64,000 bases of DNA from Bacillus timonensis. Its GTDB lineage: Bacteria > Bacillota > Bacilli > Bacillales > Bacillaceae_L. Below are positions 45,563 through 56,408 of the stretch, in pieces (position 1 is the stretch's first letter; every line of letters begins with the position of its first letter). The translations under genes were made by a program, and so were the position numbers. The stretch lies in contig NZ_HE610986.1 in NCBI RefSeq assembly GCF_000285535.1, forward strand, positions 700,644 through 764,643, in the 5' to 3' direction. A model generated the notes under the pieces. That model did not search any database, was not told the origin of the DNA, and was given only the letters and a program-made list of their open reading frames with translations.

Positions 45563-46825
45563 CTAGAAACTCCTAGCCACTAATTTTTTAGCAAATTTAT
45601 CATAAATAACCTCTGTGTTGCACCTTTCTTTCCAAATTCTTAATGCATTATTCGAAATATCTTTATACTTTGTTTCGTCGAAATTATTAACAATAAGAAG
45701 TTTATCTACAATTTCAGATACTTCACAATCTTTATCTAATAGGTATCCATTCAATCCATTTTCTACTATTTCTCTTGTTCCACCAACATCAGTCGCAATT
45801 ACCGGTATGCCCATAGAAATTGCCTCCATAATAGCCACGGGAACTCCCTCAGATGATGATAGATTAACAAAAACAGTAGCTGGGTTTTTTTTGTACCAAT
45901 TTAGCACATCTTGATTTTTTAAAAAGCCCATTAAATGAACATTTTCCATATTTAATTTTTTTTGAGCTAGTTTTTTAATCTTCTCAAATTCTGGTCCTCC
46001 ACCAATATGAGTCCATAAGAATGGAATATTCTTTTTTTCTAACTCCACCAATGCTTCAATTAATAAGTCAATCCGTTTTACTTTTCGTACAACAGAACAA
46101 CTGACAATATATAACTTATCATTCTCAGTATGACTTACAATACCCGTAGATATAGTTCCCAATCTCTCTACATGTATCTTGTTCTTATAAGCAGGATAGG
46201 TTTTATTTAAGACTTCAACACCATCCTGAGAACAAGGATAAACGGTATCTAGTCCATTTAATAAGTAATCCCTTTCTGGCAAGTATTTTAAAGGCGCAGC
46301 ATATTCATATAAGTCATATCTATGCGCTCTAGATATTGTGTATGGATTTCTGTCTTTAAAATAATCGTTTTTTAATTCTAGACCTACTCTTGCAGTAATG
46401 TACAACCAATAACTATATATAGTAATAGACTCATATTGATCAAAATTGTACTTATTAAATTTATTTTTTATTTGCTCATATACATCCATGGCACGACTTT
46501 CAAAATAGTAACAATAAAATTTTGGCAATAATCTTCCTTTTGAATCCTGGCTTATCATCAACTTCTTGGCTCTATCTTTAATAATTGCATTAAATTGTCT
46601 TACAACCATGTTCGTCTTTCCTAATAGAGAATGCTTAATCCCAACAGGTAAGACTGTTACATTTGCTGGTACCTTTCTTGTTTGTGCCATATCATTGGAT
46701 ACCATGGTGGAAACGATAAAGATTTGATGGAAATTAGAAGCTAAATGCTCGATTTCCGATTCTAAATATTCTTCCCCTTTATGAAAAGGATAATAATTAG
46801 TTAAAAGAATTAAACAATTGTTCAT
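45563..46825 (-). CDS. Family 4 glycosyltransferase
   Basis: A 420-aa GT-B glycosyltransferase. The C-terminal nucleotide-sugar domain has SCSVVRKVKRIDLLIEAL, GGGPEFEKIK and the EX7E-type stretch SSSEGVPVAIMEAISMGIPVIATDVGGTREIV. The N-terminal acceptor domain starts LILLTNYYPFHKGEEYLE. It adds a sugar to the lipid-linked repeat unit at the cytoplasmic face. The stop is followed closely by the GT2 gene; its start overlaps the sugar transferase stop. Confidence 0.9.
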   Translation of the reverse strand: MNNCLILLTNYYPFHKGEEYLESEIEHLASNFHQIFIVSTMVSNDMAQTRKVPANVTVLPVGIKHSLLGKTNMVVRQFNAIIKDRAKKLMISQDSKGRLLPKFYCYYFESRAMDVYEQIKNKFNKYNFDQYESITIYSYWLYITARVGLELKNDYFKDRNPYTISRAHRYDLYEYAAPLKYLPERDYLLNGLDTVYPCSQDGVEVLNKTYPAYKNKIHVERLGTISTGIVSHTENDKLYIVSCSVVRKVKRIDLLIEALVELEKKNIPFLWTHIGGGPEFEKIKKLAQKKLNMENVHLMGFLKNQDVLNWYKKNPATVFVNLSSSEGVPVAIMEAISMGIPVIATDVGGTREIVENGLNGYLLDKDCEVSEIVDKLLIVNNFDETKYKDISNNALRIWKERCNTEVIYDKFAKKLVARSF

Positions 46826-47445
46826 TACATACCAACCTTTTCTTTTGAACTACTATCATTACGATTAATATTTTTAGATGCAAGCACCGAAGAAATAGTC
46901 ATAAGAATTATTTTTATATCCAATGTAAATGAAATGTTATCAACATAAAAAGAATCGTTTTTAATCCGTTGATCCATAGTTGAGTTATTTCTATAAACCG
47001 CTTGATTATACCCTGTAATTCCAGGTCTTACTTCAAACTTTCTTAAAAATTCTTTCGGATATATATCCTTGTTCCCCAATGGACTTGGCCTTGGCCCAAC
47101 AAAACTCATATCACCTTTTAAAACATTCAATAATTGAGGAAGTTCATCAATACTTGTCTTCCTTAAGATTTTTCCTATTTTAGTAACCCTTGGGTCATCT
47201 TTAGAATTATATGTTGTGCCATCTTCATTTCTAATATCAGGAGCATTAACCTTCATGGAACGAAATTTATACATTTTAAATTCCTTCATTTCTATTCCTA
47301 GTCTTGGTGCATTATAGAAAACAGTTCCTTTATCTTCTAATTTAATTATTATAGCCACCGGGATCATAATGATTAATAGAAATGGTAGTGCACATAAGGA
47401 AGCGACAATATCAAAAAAACGTTTAATACCATAACGGTACATCAT
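46825..47445 (-). CDS. Priming undecaprenyl-phosphate sugar transferase
   Basis: A 206-aa short-form bacterial sugar transferase (EpsL/WcaJ C-terminal type). One N-terminal transmembrane segment (about 10-35, FFDIVASLCALPFLLIIMIP) is followed by the catalytic domain with KFRSMKVNAPD, LRKTSIDELPQLLNVLKGDMSFVGPRP and PGITGYNQ. It starts repeat-unit synthesis by moving a sugar-1-phosphate onto undecaprenyl phosphate. It overlaps the preceding epimerase gene. Confidence 0.92.
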   Translation of the reverse strand: MMYRYGIKRFFDIVASLCALPFLLIIMIPVAIIIKLEDKGTVFYNAPRLGIEMKEFKMYKFRSMKVNAPDIRNEDGTTYNSKDDPRVTKIGKILRKTSIDELPQLLNVLKGDMSFVGPRPSPLGNKDIYPKEFLRKFEVRPGITGYNQAVYRNNSTMDQRIKNDSFYVDNISFTLDIKIILMTISSVLASKNINRNDSSSKEKVGM

Positions 47446-48328
47446 CTAACCCCCTCATCAATATATAAATTTCTGCCACTGCTTCAGAAAAAGTATACTC
47501 AGGTGAAAAACTCAATACCTTTTCCGCTAAATTACTATCCATGACCGAAGAGTAAATCCCTTCATCAGCATTTGGGTCTTTTACTAGTAAGTTATTAGTG
47601 TTTTCAAACACTTCATTAATTGTTGCTGCAACTTCATAATTTGTTAATGCCTCACCGCTACCAATATTAAAAGTTCCTGAAATTGAGCTTTTCTTTAATG
47701 CATATACTACAGCTTTTGCTGCATCTTTTGCATAAAGGAATTCTCTCTTAGCAACACTTTTAGCATTTAATATGAGTTGTTCTTTATGAAATGCTTGCCT
47801 GAAAAAACGGTTAATCATATAATTATTTTTTTCATTAAATCCATATAAATGAGCGAACCTCAAATTTTTTATGCACATTTCTTTTTTTCTTGAGTAGATA
47901 TTACCTATATTTTCATTAGTTAATTTACTAACCCCATACATGAGTTCTGGCGCAGGAATTTGTTTTTCTGTCCAAGGTAGTATGCTCTCATCAGAATAAA
48001 CAGAAATGGTAGAGGCATACACAATATTTGTTATACCCAATTCAAAACAAGCATCATATAGATTTTGCGTCAAGAGCTCATTATCATGAAATTCAGATAT
48101 CTTCCCTTGGCTGCCCCTTTTAGCTGCAAGATGCACAACAGCATCTATGTCAGAAAGATTTTCTAGTAGATTTGCCTTAGAATAATCTGTAAAGCGAACC
48201 TCACAGTCAATTTCTATATTCACAATTTCATTTCTTGATAGAATTACAGGATTATAATTTTCTTTTTTTAAGCAATCTACTACATATTTCCCCAAAAATC
48301 CAGTACCACCAGTTATTGCTACTATCAT
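47423..48328 (-). CDS. NAD-dependent epimerase/dehydratase
   Basis: About 301 aa from ATG 48328 (GTGGAG upstream). Extended SDR: VAITGGTGFLGKYVVD at the N-terminus, VVHLAAKRGSQG, and the catalytic YGVSKLTNE (Tyr-x3-Lys). It probably makes or modifies the NDP-sugar used by the priming transferase, whose gene overlaps its 3' end. The similarity is to WbpV/GalE-like 4-epimerases, but the exact sugar cannot be told. Confidence 0.85.
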   Translation of the reverse strand: MIVAITGGTGFLGKYVVDCLKKENYNPVILSRNEIVNIEIDCEVRFTDYSKANLLENLSDIDAVVHLAAKRGSQGKISEFHDNELLTQNLYDACFELGITNIVYASTISVYSDESILPWTEKQIPAPELMYGVSKLTNENIGNIYSRKKEMCIKNLRFAHLYGFNEKNNYMINRFFRQAFHKEQLILNAKSVAKREFLYAKDAAKAVVYALKKSSISGTFNIGSGEALTNYEVAATINEVFENTNNLLVKDPNADEGIYSSVMDSNLAEKVLSFSPEYTFSEAVAEIYILMRGLDDVPLWY

Positions 48329-48380
48329 CACAAACTCCACTTTCTAATAATGATTTTATTACTCATTCTTTGAATGAATT

Positions 48381-49492
48381 TTATACTTTATAGATAAAAT
48401 AACCGATTTTATCAAGTTTACCATTTACAGGTCGGATATTTTCACCCTGCTTATAGTAATTAAAGCTATATAATGAATTCTGAATTTCCTTTTTATATTT
48501 TGAGTAATCTGCATCTGTATTTGGTTCCTGACAAATAAATTCCAACACATATCCATCTGTTACTTCTTCTATTTGCTTCTTTAATTCCGAAACATCGTTG
48601 TTTATTAAATGTTCAAAGCTAAGCTTTAATAAATTTATTCCAGTATAATAATTTAAAATATTCCACATATGGCATCCATCTAGTCGTGGTGTAATTTCAA
48701 TGATATACGGTTTTCCTTGCTCTAGCTTCATTTGAGCGTAAACAGGTCCATTATTAATTCCTAATTTTTTACTAGCTGACTCAATAATATTTTTCAATTC
48801 TAATATTGTTTCTGATTCGAGATTTACTGTTGGAACAACATGTTTGTGAATTAACCCAGTATATTCAGGCCAAGTTTCTCGATCCGATGGTATTAGGAAC
48901 ATAATTTCTCCATTCACAATGTAACCATTTACGGATAATTCAGGTCCAGAAATATATTGTTCCAAAATAACTAACCCTGACCGCGAAAATCTCTTAGCAT
49001 CATTAAAACTTTCCAAGTATTCTTCAAAGCTGTTCACTAACTTTACACCTCTTTGACCTTGTGAATCAGCAGGTTTAAGAATAAATGGATATTTTAATAC
49101 AATTTCTTCTTCGGAACTTTTTACTACTTGGAATCTTACGTTACCCTTAAAATCATTTCCTAAAGTTGACCTCATTAAATCCTTATTATTACAAATTCTA
49201 GCAGTTTCCTCAGACACAAAGTGTGGCAAACTTAACTGTTCACTAATTTTGCAGGCTACAGGCATAGCTAAGTCTGATCCAACTGAATACACTAATGATA
49301 TTTCATTTTTGTTAATAAAGTTTATTAACGACTCAACATCTAAAATATTTATCTCTTCAAAATGATCAACTACATCAGCTCCCGGCCCATCTTTTGCCAT
49401 AGCACATGCATAAGTTTCATAGCCCATTTTTTTAATTCTAAAATGGCATCCATTTGGACAGAAGCAACACCTAAAATTAATACCTTTTCCTT
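48381..49492 (-). CDS. ATP-grasp family ligase, N-terminus frameshifted
   Basis: The body (from about 49430 down) contains an ATP-grasp domain with FILKPADSQGQRGVKLV, GPELSVNGYIV and PYIIEITPRLDGCHMW. The proper beginning, MKEKVLILGVASVQMDAILEL, is in another frame starting near 49488 with AAAGGAG upstream. The two frames meet at an A7 run near 49427-49433, where eight A would be needed. Restored length is about 370 aa. Relatives join a carboxylate and an amine, for example an amino acid to a sugar. It follows the aminotransferase gene. Confidence 0.8.
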
Positions 49493-50727
49493 CATAGATA
49501 ATTGCTCCTTTCAATAGTCTCTAATGATTTTTTTAAATTCATACAAATATACTCCACGTCCTCATCACTCAACAATGTATGAAGTGGAAGTGTTATTTCA
49601 TTAATATACTGTTTATAAGCATTCGGGTAATCCTTAATATCAAATCCCAGATTTCTATAAGCAGTAAACATCGGTAATGGCTTATAGTGTACGTTACACG
49701 CAACACCTGATTCAGCCATATTAATAATAATTTCATTTCTTTTTTCTTCGCTGATTCCAGGAATTCTTGCTAAATAAAGATGACCTGATGAAGCAAAATC
49801 CTCTCCATAATGCTCCAGGCTCTCAATACCCAATGGTAAGAGGGCTTTATCATACATTTCAATAATCTCTTTACGTCTTTCCAAAAGACCTTCATATCTA
49901 TCTAATTGGATTAAACCAATACCAGCCATAATATCCGTCATATTGCATTTATAAGCAGGATAAACAATATCATATTCCCATGCACCTTTTTGAGTTTTAG
50001 ATAATGCGTCTTTAGATTGACCGTGAAGACTGAATAACATAAATTGTTTATATAACCACTCATTATCTAAATCAAGATCATCACGCCAAACAACTGCTCC
50101 ACCTTCTGCTGTTGTCAAATTCTTTACTGCATGGAAAGAAAAACAAGTGAAATCGGAAATTTGTCCACATTTCATTCCTTTTCTTTCTGCACCAAATGCA
50201 TGAGCAGCATCCGTCATAACAATTATTCTATTGTAAATCCATTGAAGTTCATTGTTAGGCTTAAATAAATGTTTCTTTGCCTCTACTATTTTAAATATGG
50301 TATCGTAGTCGCACATCTTTCCTGCGATATCTACAGGAATAATTACTTTAGTTTTTTCAGTAATTGCATCAGCTAATTTCTCGTAATCCATTTCAAATGA
50401 GTTTGGCGCTGTATCGACTAGAATAATCTTTGCCCCAACATGTTCAATAATTGAAGCAGATGCTGTATAGGTATATGCTGATGTAATAACCTCATCTCCC
50501 GGTCCCACACCTAAGATACGAAGTGTGAGCTCCATAGCAGCTGTCGCCGAATTTAAACACACTGCCTTATTAGTTCCGACATAATCAGCTATTCTATTTT
50601 CAAACTCTTTAGTTCTTGGACCAGTCGTAATCCAACCAGATTTCATCGTCTTCATAACCTCGTCAATCTCAACATCTGTAATATCCGGTGGTGAAAATGG
50701 TATATTTCTTAATTTTGTTTCTACCAT
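49492..50727 (-). CDS. DegT/DnrJ/EryC1 family PLP-dependent sugar aminotransferase
   Basis: 411 aa. PLP-binding residues are seen in NSATAAMELTLRILGVGPGDEV, MTDAAHAFGAE and the Schiff-base Lys in CFSFHAVKNLTTAEGG. It aminates a 4-keto (or 3-keto) NDP-sugar, such as the product of the CapD-type dehydratase encoded upstream. The product would be an amino sugar. It is the first gene after the terminator behind galU. Confidence 0.9.
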   Translation of the reverse strand: MVETKLRNIPFSPPDITDVEIDEVMKTMKSGWITTGPRTKEFENRIADYVGTNKAVCLNSATAAMELTLRILGVGPGDEVITSAYTYTASASIIEHVGAKIILVDTAPNSFEMDYEKLADAITEKTKVIIPVDIAGKMCDYDTIFKIVEAKKHLFKPNNELQWIYNRIIVMTDAAHAFGAERKGMKCGQISDFTCFSFHAVKNLTTAEGGAVVWRDDLDLDNEWLYKQFMLFSLHGQSKDALSKTQKGAWEYDIVYPAYKCNMTDIMAGIGLIQLDRYEGLLERRKEIIEMYDKALLPLGIESLEHYGEDFASSGHLYLARIPGISEEKRNEIIINMAESGVACNVHYKPLPMFTAYRNLGFDIKDYPNAYKQYINEITLPLHTLLSDEDVEYICMNLKKSLETIERSNYL

Positions 50728-50837
50728 TATATTTGCCTCTCTTTGTTTTAGATTTTGTATAGATAAAAGTAAGTTTAGAATCTTAGGACTTTATTAGAAG
50801 TTTTATCTAATAAACTGCTAATTTACTAAATTTCACT

Positions 50838-50869
50838 ACATATGCTCCTCTCAAGCGAGGAGCATATGT
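50838..50869 (-). terminator. Terminator behind galU
   Basis: A perfect hairpin ACATATGCTCCTC-TCAAGC-GAGGAGCATATGT lies 31 bases past the galU stop. It probably ends or attenuates the ywqCDE-capD-galU transcript before the aminotransferase gene. The T-tract is weak. Confidence 0.65.
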
Positions 50870-50899
50870 GTTTACCGATCTTGATTACAAAAGAAACTC

Positions 50900-51784
50900 T
50901 TACCCTCTAATAGATTCCTTGCTTTTTTCAACAATTTCAGCTAAGTACACCAACAAATCATCACGTAACGTTTCATTTTTTAGTGCAAACTCTACCTGCG
51001 TCTTAATAAACCCAATCTTCTCCCCAACATCATAACGAGTACCTTCGAAATCATACGCAAACACTCTTTGAATTTCATTCAACTGCTGTATCGCATCTGT
51101 TAATTGAATCTCTCCACCGGCACCTGTTTCTTGTTTTTCTAAGAACATAAAAATTTCGGGAGTTAGGATATAACGCCCCATGATTGCTAGATTTGAAGGA
51201 GCTGTACCAGGTGCAGGTTTCTCTACAAAGTTTGTTACCTGATATCTTCTTCCTGTTTGAACAGATGGATCTACAATCCCATAACGATGAGTTTCTTCAG
51301 ATGGAACCGTTTGTACGCCTATAATTGAAGAAAAAGTTTGTTCATACTCATCCATTAACTGTTTTAAGCACGGTTTCTCAGCTTGAACTATATCATCTCC
51401 AAGTAAGACGGCGAATGGTTCATTCCCAATAAATTTGCGGGCACTCCAGACTGCATGACCTAAACCTTTTGGTTCTTTTTGACGGATGTAATGAATATCT
51501 ACCCTAGAAGATTTTTGAACCTCCTCTAATAATTCGAATTTTCCTTTTTCGATTAGGTTCTGCTCTAATTCAAATGAGCTATCAAAGTGATCTTCAATGG
51601 CACGCTTTGTTTTACCAGTAACGATGATAATATCTTCAATCCCAGACTCAACTGCTTCTTCTACAATATACTGGATTGTCGGCTTATCTACGATTGGTAG
51701 CATTTCCTTTGGCATTGCTTTTGTAGCAGGTAAGAATCTTGTGCCCAGTCCCGCTGCAGGAATAATAGCCTTTCTAACTCTCAT
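50900..51784 (-). CDS. galU: UTP-glucose-1-phosphate uridylyltransferase
   Basis: A 294-aa nucleotidyltransferase with [25 protein letters not shown] at the N-terminus, EKPAPGTAP and GEIQLTDAI, all diagnostic for GalU/GtaB. It makes UDP-glucose for the polysaccharide, and with GalE UDP-galactose. Full length. It lies 32 bases downstream of the CapD-type gene. Confidence 0.93.
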   Translation of the reverse strand: MRVRKAIIPAAGLGTRFLPATKAMPKEMLPIVDKPTIQYIVEEAVESGIEDIIIVTGKTKRAIEDHFDSSFELEQNLIEKGKFELLEEVQKSSRVDIHYIRQKEPKGLGHAVWSARKFIGNEPFAVLLGDDIVQAEKPCLKQLMDEYEQTFSSIIGVQTVPSEETHRYGIVDPSVQTGRRYQVTNFVEKPAPGTAPSNLAIMGRYILTPEIFMFLEKQETGAGGEIQLTDAIQQLNEIQRVFAYDFEGTRYDVGEKIGFIKTQVEFALKNETLRDDLLVYLAEIVEKSKESIRG

Positions 51785-51816
51785 TTCTTAATGACTCCCT
51801 TTCCTTCCTTTTAACC

Positions 51817-53657
51817 CTAATTCACAACTTTTGCCAGTGTTTTCTTTGGTTCAATGCGGTTATTTGCTAAATCTAGTAATCTTTTACTCAATTCTTCAGT
51901 CTCTAGTTCTAAACCGTGAGCTAAGATTTCATTTACCTCTTCCTTATAAAGGTTATATGTTTTGCCGATATAAATCTTAGGATAGATTTGACCCTTATCA
52001 AGATGAATCTCATCTTCATTTAACAGTTCTTCAAACATCTTCTCCCCAGGTCGTAACCCAGAAAATCGAATCTCAATCTCCTCAAGCGTATAACCTGAAA
52101 GAGTTATTAGATTTTTCGCCAAATCCACAATCTTAACTGGTTCACCCATATCAAGAACAAAAATTTCTCCACCTCTCGCTAATGCACCTGCTTGTAAAAC
52201 AAGGCGAGAGGCTTCCGGTATTGTCATAAAATACCTTGTCATATCAGGATGTGTGACCGTAACAGGTCCTCCTGCTTGAATTTGCTTTTTAAATAATGGA
52301 ATTACAGACCCTCGGCTACCCAGCACATTCCCAAATCGAACAGCGGCAAATTTCGTATTACTTATAAGAGCAAGGTTTTGAATAACCAACTCTGCCAAGC
52401 GTTTCGTTGCACCCATAACATTTGTTGGGTTTACAGCCTTGTCAGTCGAAACAAGAACAAAGTTTTTTACTCCGAACGCATCACATGCTTCTGCAACATT
52501 TCGTGTTCCGAATATATTGTTTTTCACTGCCTCTTTCGGGTTGTACTCCATTAATGGGACATGTTTATGAGCAGCCGCATGATACACAACATCGGGAGAA
52601 TGTTTTTCTATCACTTCAAACATGCGGTTACGATCCTGTACATCACCAATTACAGGGATAATTTCAAATTGCGCCTTATATTTATTGCGCAGTTCCATAT
52701 CAATTAGATAAATACTATTTTCCCCATGTCCTACTAAAACAAGTTTATTTGGGTTAAATTTACTTACTTGTCGACAAATCTCGGACCCAATTGAACCACC
52801 AGCACCTGTTACGAGGATTGTTTTACCCGATAAATATTCTGAAATACTTTCCATATCCAATTGTACTGGTTCTCTTCCGAGTAAATCTTCCACTTGTACA
52901 TCACGGAAGCTATTCACTGTTACTTTCCCAAGCATGACATCTTCAATCAATGGCATGATCTGTGTCTTCGCTTTTGTCTTACTACATTCTTGGAAAATAT
53001 CATTTAATTCCTTTTTACTTAGGGAAGGAATTGCAATAATGATATTTTCGATATTCTTCATTTTAACGATTTCTTCTATCTGATTAATACCACCCAACAC
53101 AGGTAGGTTATAGATTTCAAGATGTTGCTTTTTAACATCGTCATCTACAAAAGCAACAGGTTTGAAATCGAGATCATGATTTTGTTGCAACTGTCTTACA
53201 AGCATAGTACCTGCTGCACCCGCACCGATAATTAGAGTTCTTTTTTAAACTTAGATTCTCTATAAAAGGCATCATGGAAAAGCCTCCACGAAAAGCGAGA
53301 GCCTCCAATAAAGAGGATGTGCATCATCCATGTAAGACCTAATACCCTCACATATACATTGCCAATCACGATGATTTGGACGACTCCTAGTGCTACAATT
53401 GAAAAAGTCACGGCCTTTGCAATGCTAATTAACTCTCCAATACTCGCATACTCCCAAGCCCTTTTATATAGGCGATTGACATACGCAAATATGTGATGAC
53501 TTACTAAAAGAGTAAATGAACTTATTAGCAAAACTCGCGATGTGAATATATTAAAATATGGATGAAGAACAAAATAACTAATATAAATTGCAATTAACAC
53601 AATAATAGAATCGATTAGAACTAAAGACCCTACTCTTTTTCGATAGGACAAGGTCAT
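51817..53657 (-). CDS. CapD/EpsC-type membrane NDP-sugar 4,6-dehydratase, split by an A-tract frameshift
   Basis: The first part (53657-53232) holds four transmembrane helices and ends SKFKKEL, stop. The second part (53205-51817) begins MLVRQLQQNHDL and holds the dehydratase with ILVTGAGGSIGSEICRQ and STDKAVNPTNVMGATKR. The missing link, KRTLIIGAGAAGT, is readable in the second frame directly before it. At 53240-53245 an A6 run should be A7. Joined length is about 605 aa, normal for the family. It converts UDP-GlcNAc to a 4-keto-6-deoxy sugar. Confidence 0.85.
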
Positions 53658-53726
53658 ACTCCCCCTTTAAATGCTTCTATGTAATTATTAGAAGCAGATA
53701 TAGTTCTCACTTTACTGAAAAGTAGA

Positions 53727-54494
53727 TCAGAAAAGTCCAAACAATTTCTTTTTCTTAATTTTTTCAGGATTTTCTCTTAAAACCGTTCTTCCTTCAACAA
53801 GTAATTCGGCATTTTCTTTAAAAAAATATTCGACACCCACACCAAATTCTTTAACCAACTCACTATAAGCATCGCTCATTCTAAACGGACGACTTGATAG
53901 ATTATGAGCATCAGAAGCCACAAAATGTGTTAAATTTGATTCAACTAATTGTAAAGTGAATTTCTTTATCTTTTTGCCGAAATGCCCGGTTACACTTGAA
54001 GATGTAATTTGCGTACATACTCCGTTTTTCACAAACTTGTACAACAAATCGGGATTTTCAATAATCTCGCTGTTGCGTTCTGGATGAACTATTATTGGTG
54101 TTAATCCTTTTAATTGAATATCAAAAAGCAGCTGCTCTGAATAACGCGGAACATGTCCGCTCGGAAACTCAATAAACAAGTACTTTCCACCATCATTTAA
54201 TGTAAGCACTTCTCCATTCTCGTATTCTTCTATTATCTCTCCATAAATTCTAGGTTCTTGTCCGGGTAAAATCGTTAGGGGAATCTTATGTTGAGATAAT
54301 GCTGAATTCAGAATCTCAACCTTTTGCAGAATTTTCTCTTTTGGGTTATCATAATCTCTATTTTTATGATGCGGAGTTGCGATGATTTTCGTAATTCCTT
54401 CTGAAACAGCTAGCTTTGCCATTTCAATACTTTCATCCAGGTCTTTTGAACCATCATCTAAACGCGGTAAGATGTGGCAATGAATATCAATCAT
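53727..54494 (-). CDS. Tyrosine-protein phosphatase, CpsB/YwqE family (PHP domain)
   Basis: About 255 aa from ATG 54494 (GAGGGGGG upstream). The PHP metal site is visible in MIDIHCHILPRLDDGSKD, TPHH, IIVHPERN and VASDAHN. It removes phosphate from the tyrosine-rich tail of the YwqD-type kinase and so sets polymer export and chain length. Its gene directly follows the kinase gene. Confidence 0.9.
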   Translation of the reverse strand: MIDIHCHILPRLDDGSKDLDESIEMAKLAVSEGITKIIATPHHKNRDYDNPKEKILQKVEILNSALSQHKIPLTILPGQEPRIYGEIIEEYENGEVLTLNDGGKYLFIEFPSGHVPRYSEQLLFDIQLKGLTPIIVHPERNSEIIENPDLLYKFVKNGVCTQITSSSVTGHFGKKIKKFTLQLVESNLTHFVASDAHNLSSRPFRMSDAYSELVKEFGVGVEYFFKENAELLVEGRTVLRENPEKIKKKKLFGLF

Positions 54495-54641
54495 AAGTAC
54501 CCCCCTCAAACATGTACATGTTTCGACAAATTATTCTACCAAAATGCTTACAATCGTAATAGTAGCACATTATATATGGCAACTGAATAGGGGATTTTGT
54601 CGAATACTGACGAAACCCCCTTTAAATTTGTGGAAATCAAC

Positions 54642-55346
54642 CTAATTTGTTCCGTAGTAATAATAATGTTGGCTTTCCTTTTGACTTTTATTATTGAGTA
54701 CTACTCCTAATAATTTAGCTTGAGCGCTAACTAGTAATTCTTTTGCCTTAACAGCAGCCTCATTTTCCGTCTTCCCACTACTTACCACCATTACAACCCC
54801 ATCACATTTATTTGCCAAAATTTGTGCATCTGTTACCGCTAGAACTGGAGGCGTATCAAAAATAATGAGATCAAATCCTTCTTTTGCATTTTTTAAGAAT
54901 TCATTCATAGACTTTGATCCAAGAAGTTCAGCTGGATTTGGAGGTACTGGTCCACTTGTTAGTAAATAAAGATTTTCTTGATCCGTAACTTGGACAGCAT
55001 CAATAAGCGAAGACTGTTTTGTAAGGACATTTGTAAGTCCTACATAATTTTCCGTTCTAAATGAATAGTGAGATGTAGGTTTACGTAAATCGGCGTCTAC
55101 TAATAGAACTTTTTTTCCTTGTTGAGCAAACACAATCGCAATATTATTTGTTGTTGTGGACTTTCCTTCCCCTGGTCCAGATGAGGTAACCATCAACGTT
55201 TGTAATTCTTCATCCACAGTTGAGAATTGTACATTTGTTCGAATTGTTCTATATTGTTCTGATATTGGTGACTTCGGATTAAGCATTGTGATTAAGCTTC
55301 GGTTTTTCATTGTGAACTGTTTTCTTGAAGATTTTTTACGAGCCAA
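54642..55346 (-). CDS. Capsular tyrosine kinase, CpsD/YwqD family
   Basis: About 234 aa. TTG 55346 is preferred because AAGGAG lies 8-9 nt upstream; a GTG at 55355 overlaps that site. Walker A SSGPGEGKSTTT, Walker A' VLLVDADLRKP and Walker B LIIFDTPP mark a BY-kinase cytoplasmic domain. The C-terminus QHYYYYGTN is the autophosphorylated tyrosine cluster. It needs the membrane modulator encoded immediately upstream, with which it overlaps. Confidence 0.92.
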   Translation of the reverse strand: MARKKSSRKQFTMKNRSLITMLNPKSPISEQYRTIRTNVQFSTVDEELQTLMVTSSGPGEGKSTTTNNIAIVFAQQGKKVLLVDADLRKPTSHYSFRTENYVGLTNVLTKQSSLIDAVQVTDQENLYLLTSGPVPPNPAELLGSKSMNEFLKNAKEGFDLIIFDTPPVLAVTDAQILANKCDGVVMVVSSGKTENEAAVKAKELLVSAQAKLLGVVLNNKSQKESQHYYYYGTN

Positions 55347-56082
55347 TGGATTCACTCCTTACTCTACTCATACTTTTTTGAGTCGGAATATTTTCAATTT
55401 CTGCTTCCATATTAATTGTTGTTATTGCACCTAAAACTGGTAATTCTAATAGCTTTTCGATATCTTGTTCTGTTTTGATTGTATTATCCAAATATTCTAG
55501 TAGGAATGCCACACCAACTCCTACCATTAAACCTAATACCAATGCAATCGCCATATTTAATACAGGCTGTGGTTTAACTGGTGATTGGTTTTCAGTTGCA
55601 ATTGCAGGTGTTAAAATATTCACATTATCGACGTTCATAATTTTCGTAATTTCCGTTTCAAATACTGTCGCAATCTTATTTGCTATTTCTGCGGCCTTAA
55701 TTGGATCCGTATCTGACACAGTAACATTTACAATTTGTGAATTATCCACACTACCAACTGTTACTTGAGAGTTCAAAGAGCTTGTCGATCTTTCAAGGTT
55801 AAGCTCATCTCGTACAATATCTAAAATAGCCGTACTTTTAATAATTATATTGTACGTATTGATCAATTCAATATTGGTCCGGATATCAGCTTGATTTATT
55901 CCTGCATCATTTGATGATTTTTGATTTACTAGAATTTGTGTAGAAGATTGATAGACAGGTGTTAGAAAAAAGTAGCTAACAACCCCTGCTGTAGCAACCG
56001 CTAAGACTGTAATAAGTATAATTAACGATAGTCGTTTTCGTATCGTTTGAAATATTTCTTTTAAACTAATAGTCTCTTCCAT
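55336..56082 (-). CDS. Capsule chain-length modulator, CpsC/YwqC (Wzz) family
   Basis: 248 aa with two transmembrane helices (about 18-38 and 172-192) around an extracellular Wzz domain (PVYQSSTQILV, KAAEIANKIATVF), and the PxxP-type segment SPVKPQPVLNMAIA before helix 2. It activates the cognate tyrosine kinase and controls chain length and export. First gene of the exopolysaccharide operon; its 3' end overlaps the kinase start. Confidence 0.92.
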   Translation of the reverse strand: MEETISLKEIFQTIRKRLSLIILITVLAVATAGVVSYFFLTPVYQSSTQILVNQKSSNDAGINQADIRTNIELINTYNIIIKSTAILDIVRDELNLERSTSSLNSQVTVGSVDNSQIVNVTVSDTDPIKAAEIANKIATVFETEITKIMNVDNVNILTPAIATENQSPVKPQPVLNMAIALVLGLMVGVGVAFLLEYLDNTIKTEQDIEKLLELPVLGAITTINMEAEIENIPTQKSMSRVRSESIGS

Positions 56083-56288
56083 ATTGACCTCCGTAAAATT
56101 TGTCGATAGTTTTATGCACTAAATGTAATTATAAACAAGGAATTTACAAATTTCTACATAATCACCAAAAAAGTTTGTGCCACATTGTTCCTTTCTTTTT
56201 TCCAAGAAGAGAATGTGACTTTTGGCCTATGTCGTACTTTTATTATTCTACCTCTTCTATATTAAAATTCAATAGGAATTGAATTGTT

Positions 56289-56316
56289 ATATTATGGTTT
56301 GATTGGTATCTGTCGA
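56289..56316 (-). promoter_or_regulatory. Candidate sigma-A promoter of the exopolysaccharide operon
   Basis: On the minus strand TCGACA, 16 bases, then TAATAT. It lies about 205 bases before the first gene start, leaving a long leader. Found by eye only. Confidence 0.4.
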
Positions 56317-56408
56317 ATTTTATTGTAGCAATGCTGACAAATTACACGTATTTTTTTAAATCATTTATGTTATTTTTTTAGCAAACCTTCTATAAGGAGA
56401 TGATATAC

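Noticed and set aside
48381-49514. Upstream N-terminal extension rich in Cys (CCFCPNGC) as a metal-binding domain of the ATP-grasp protein
   Set aside because: It is an out-of-frame reading of the true N-terminus (MKEKVLILGVAS) created by a missing A; the Cys cluster is an artefact.
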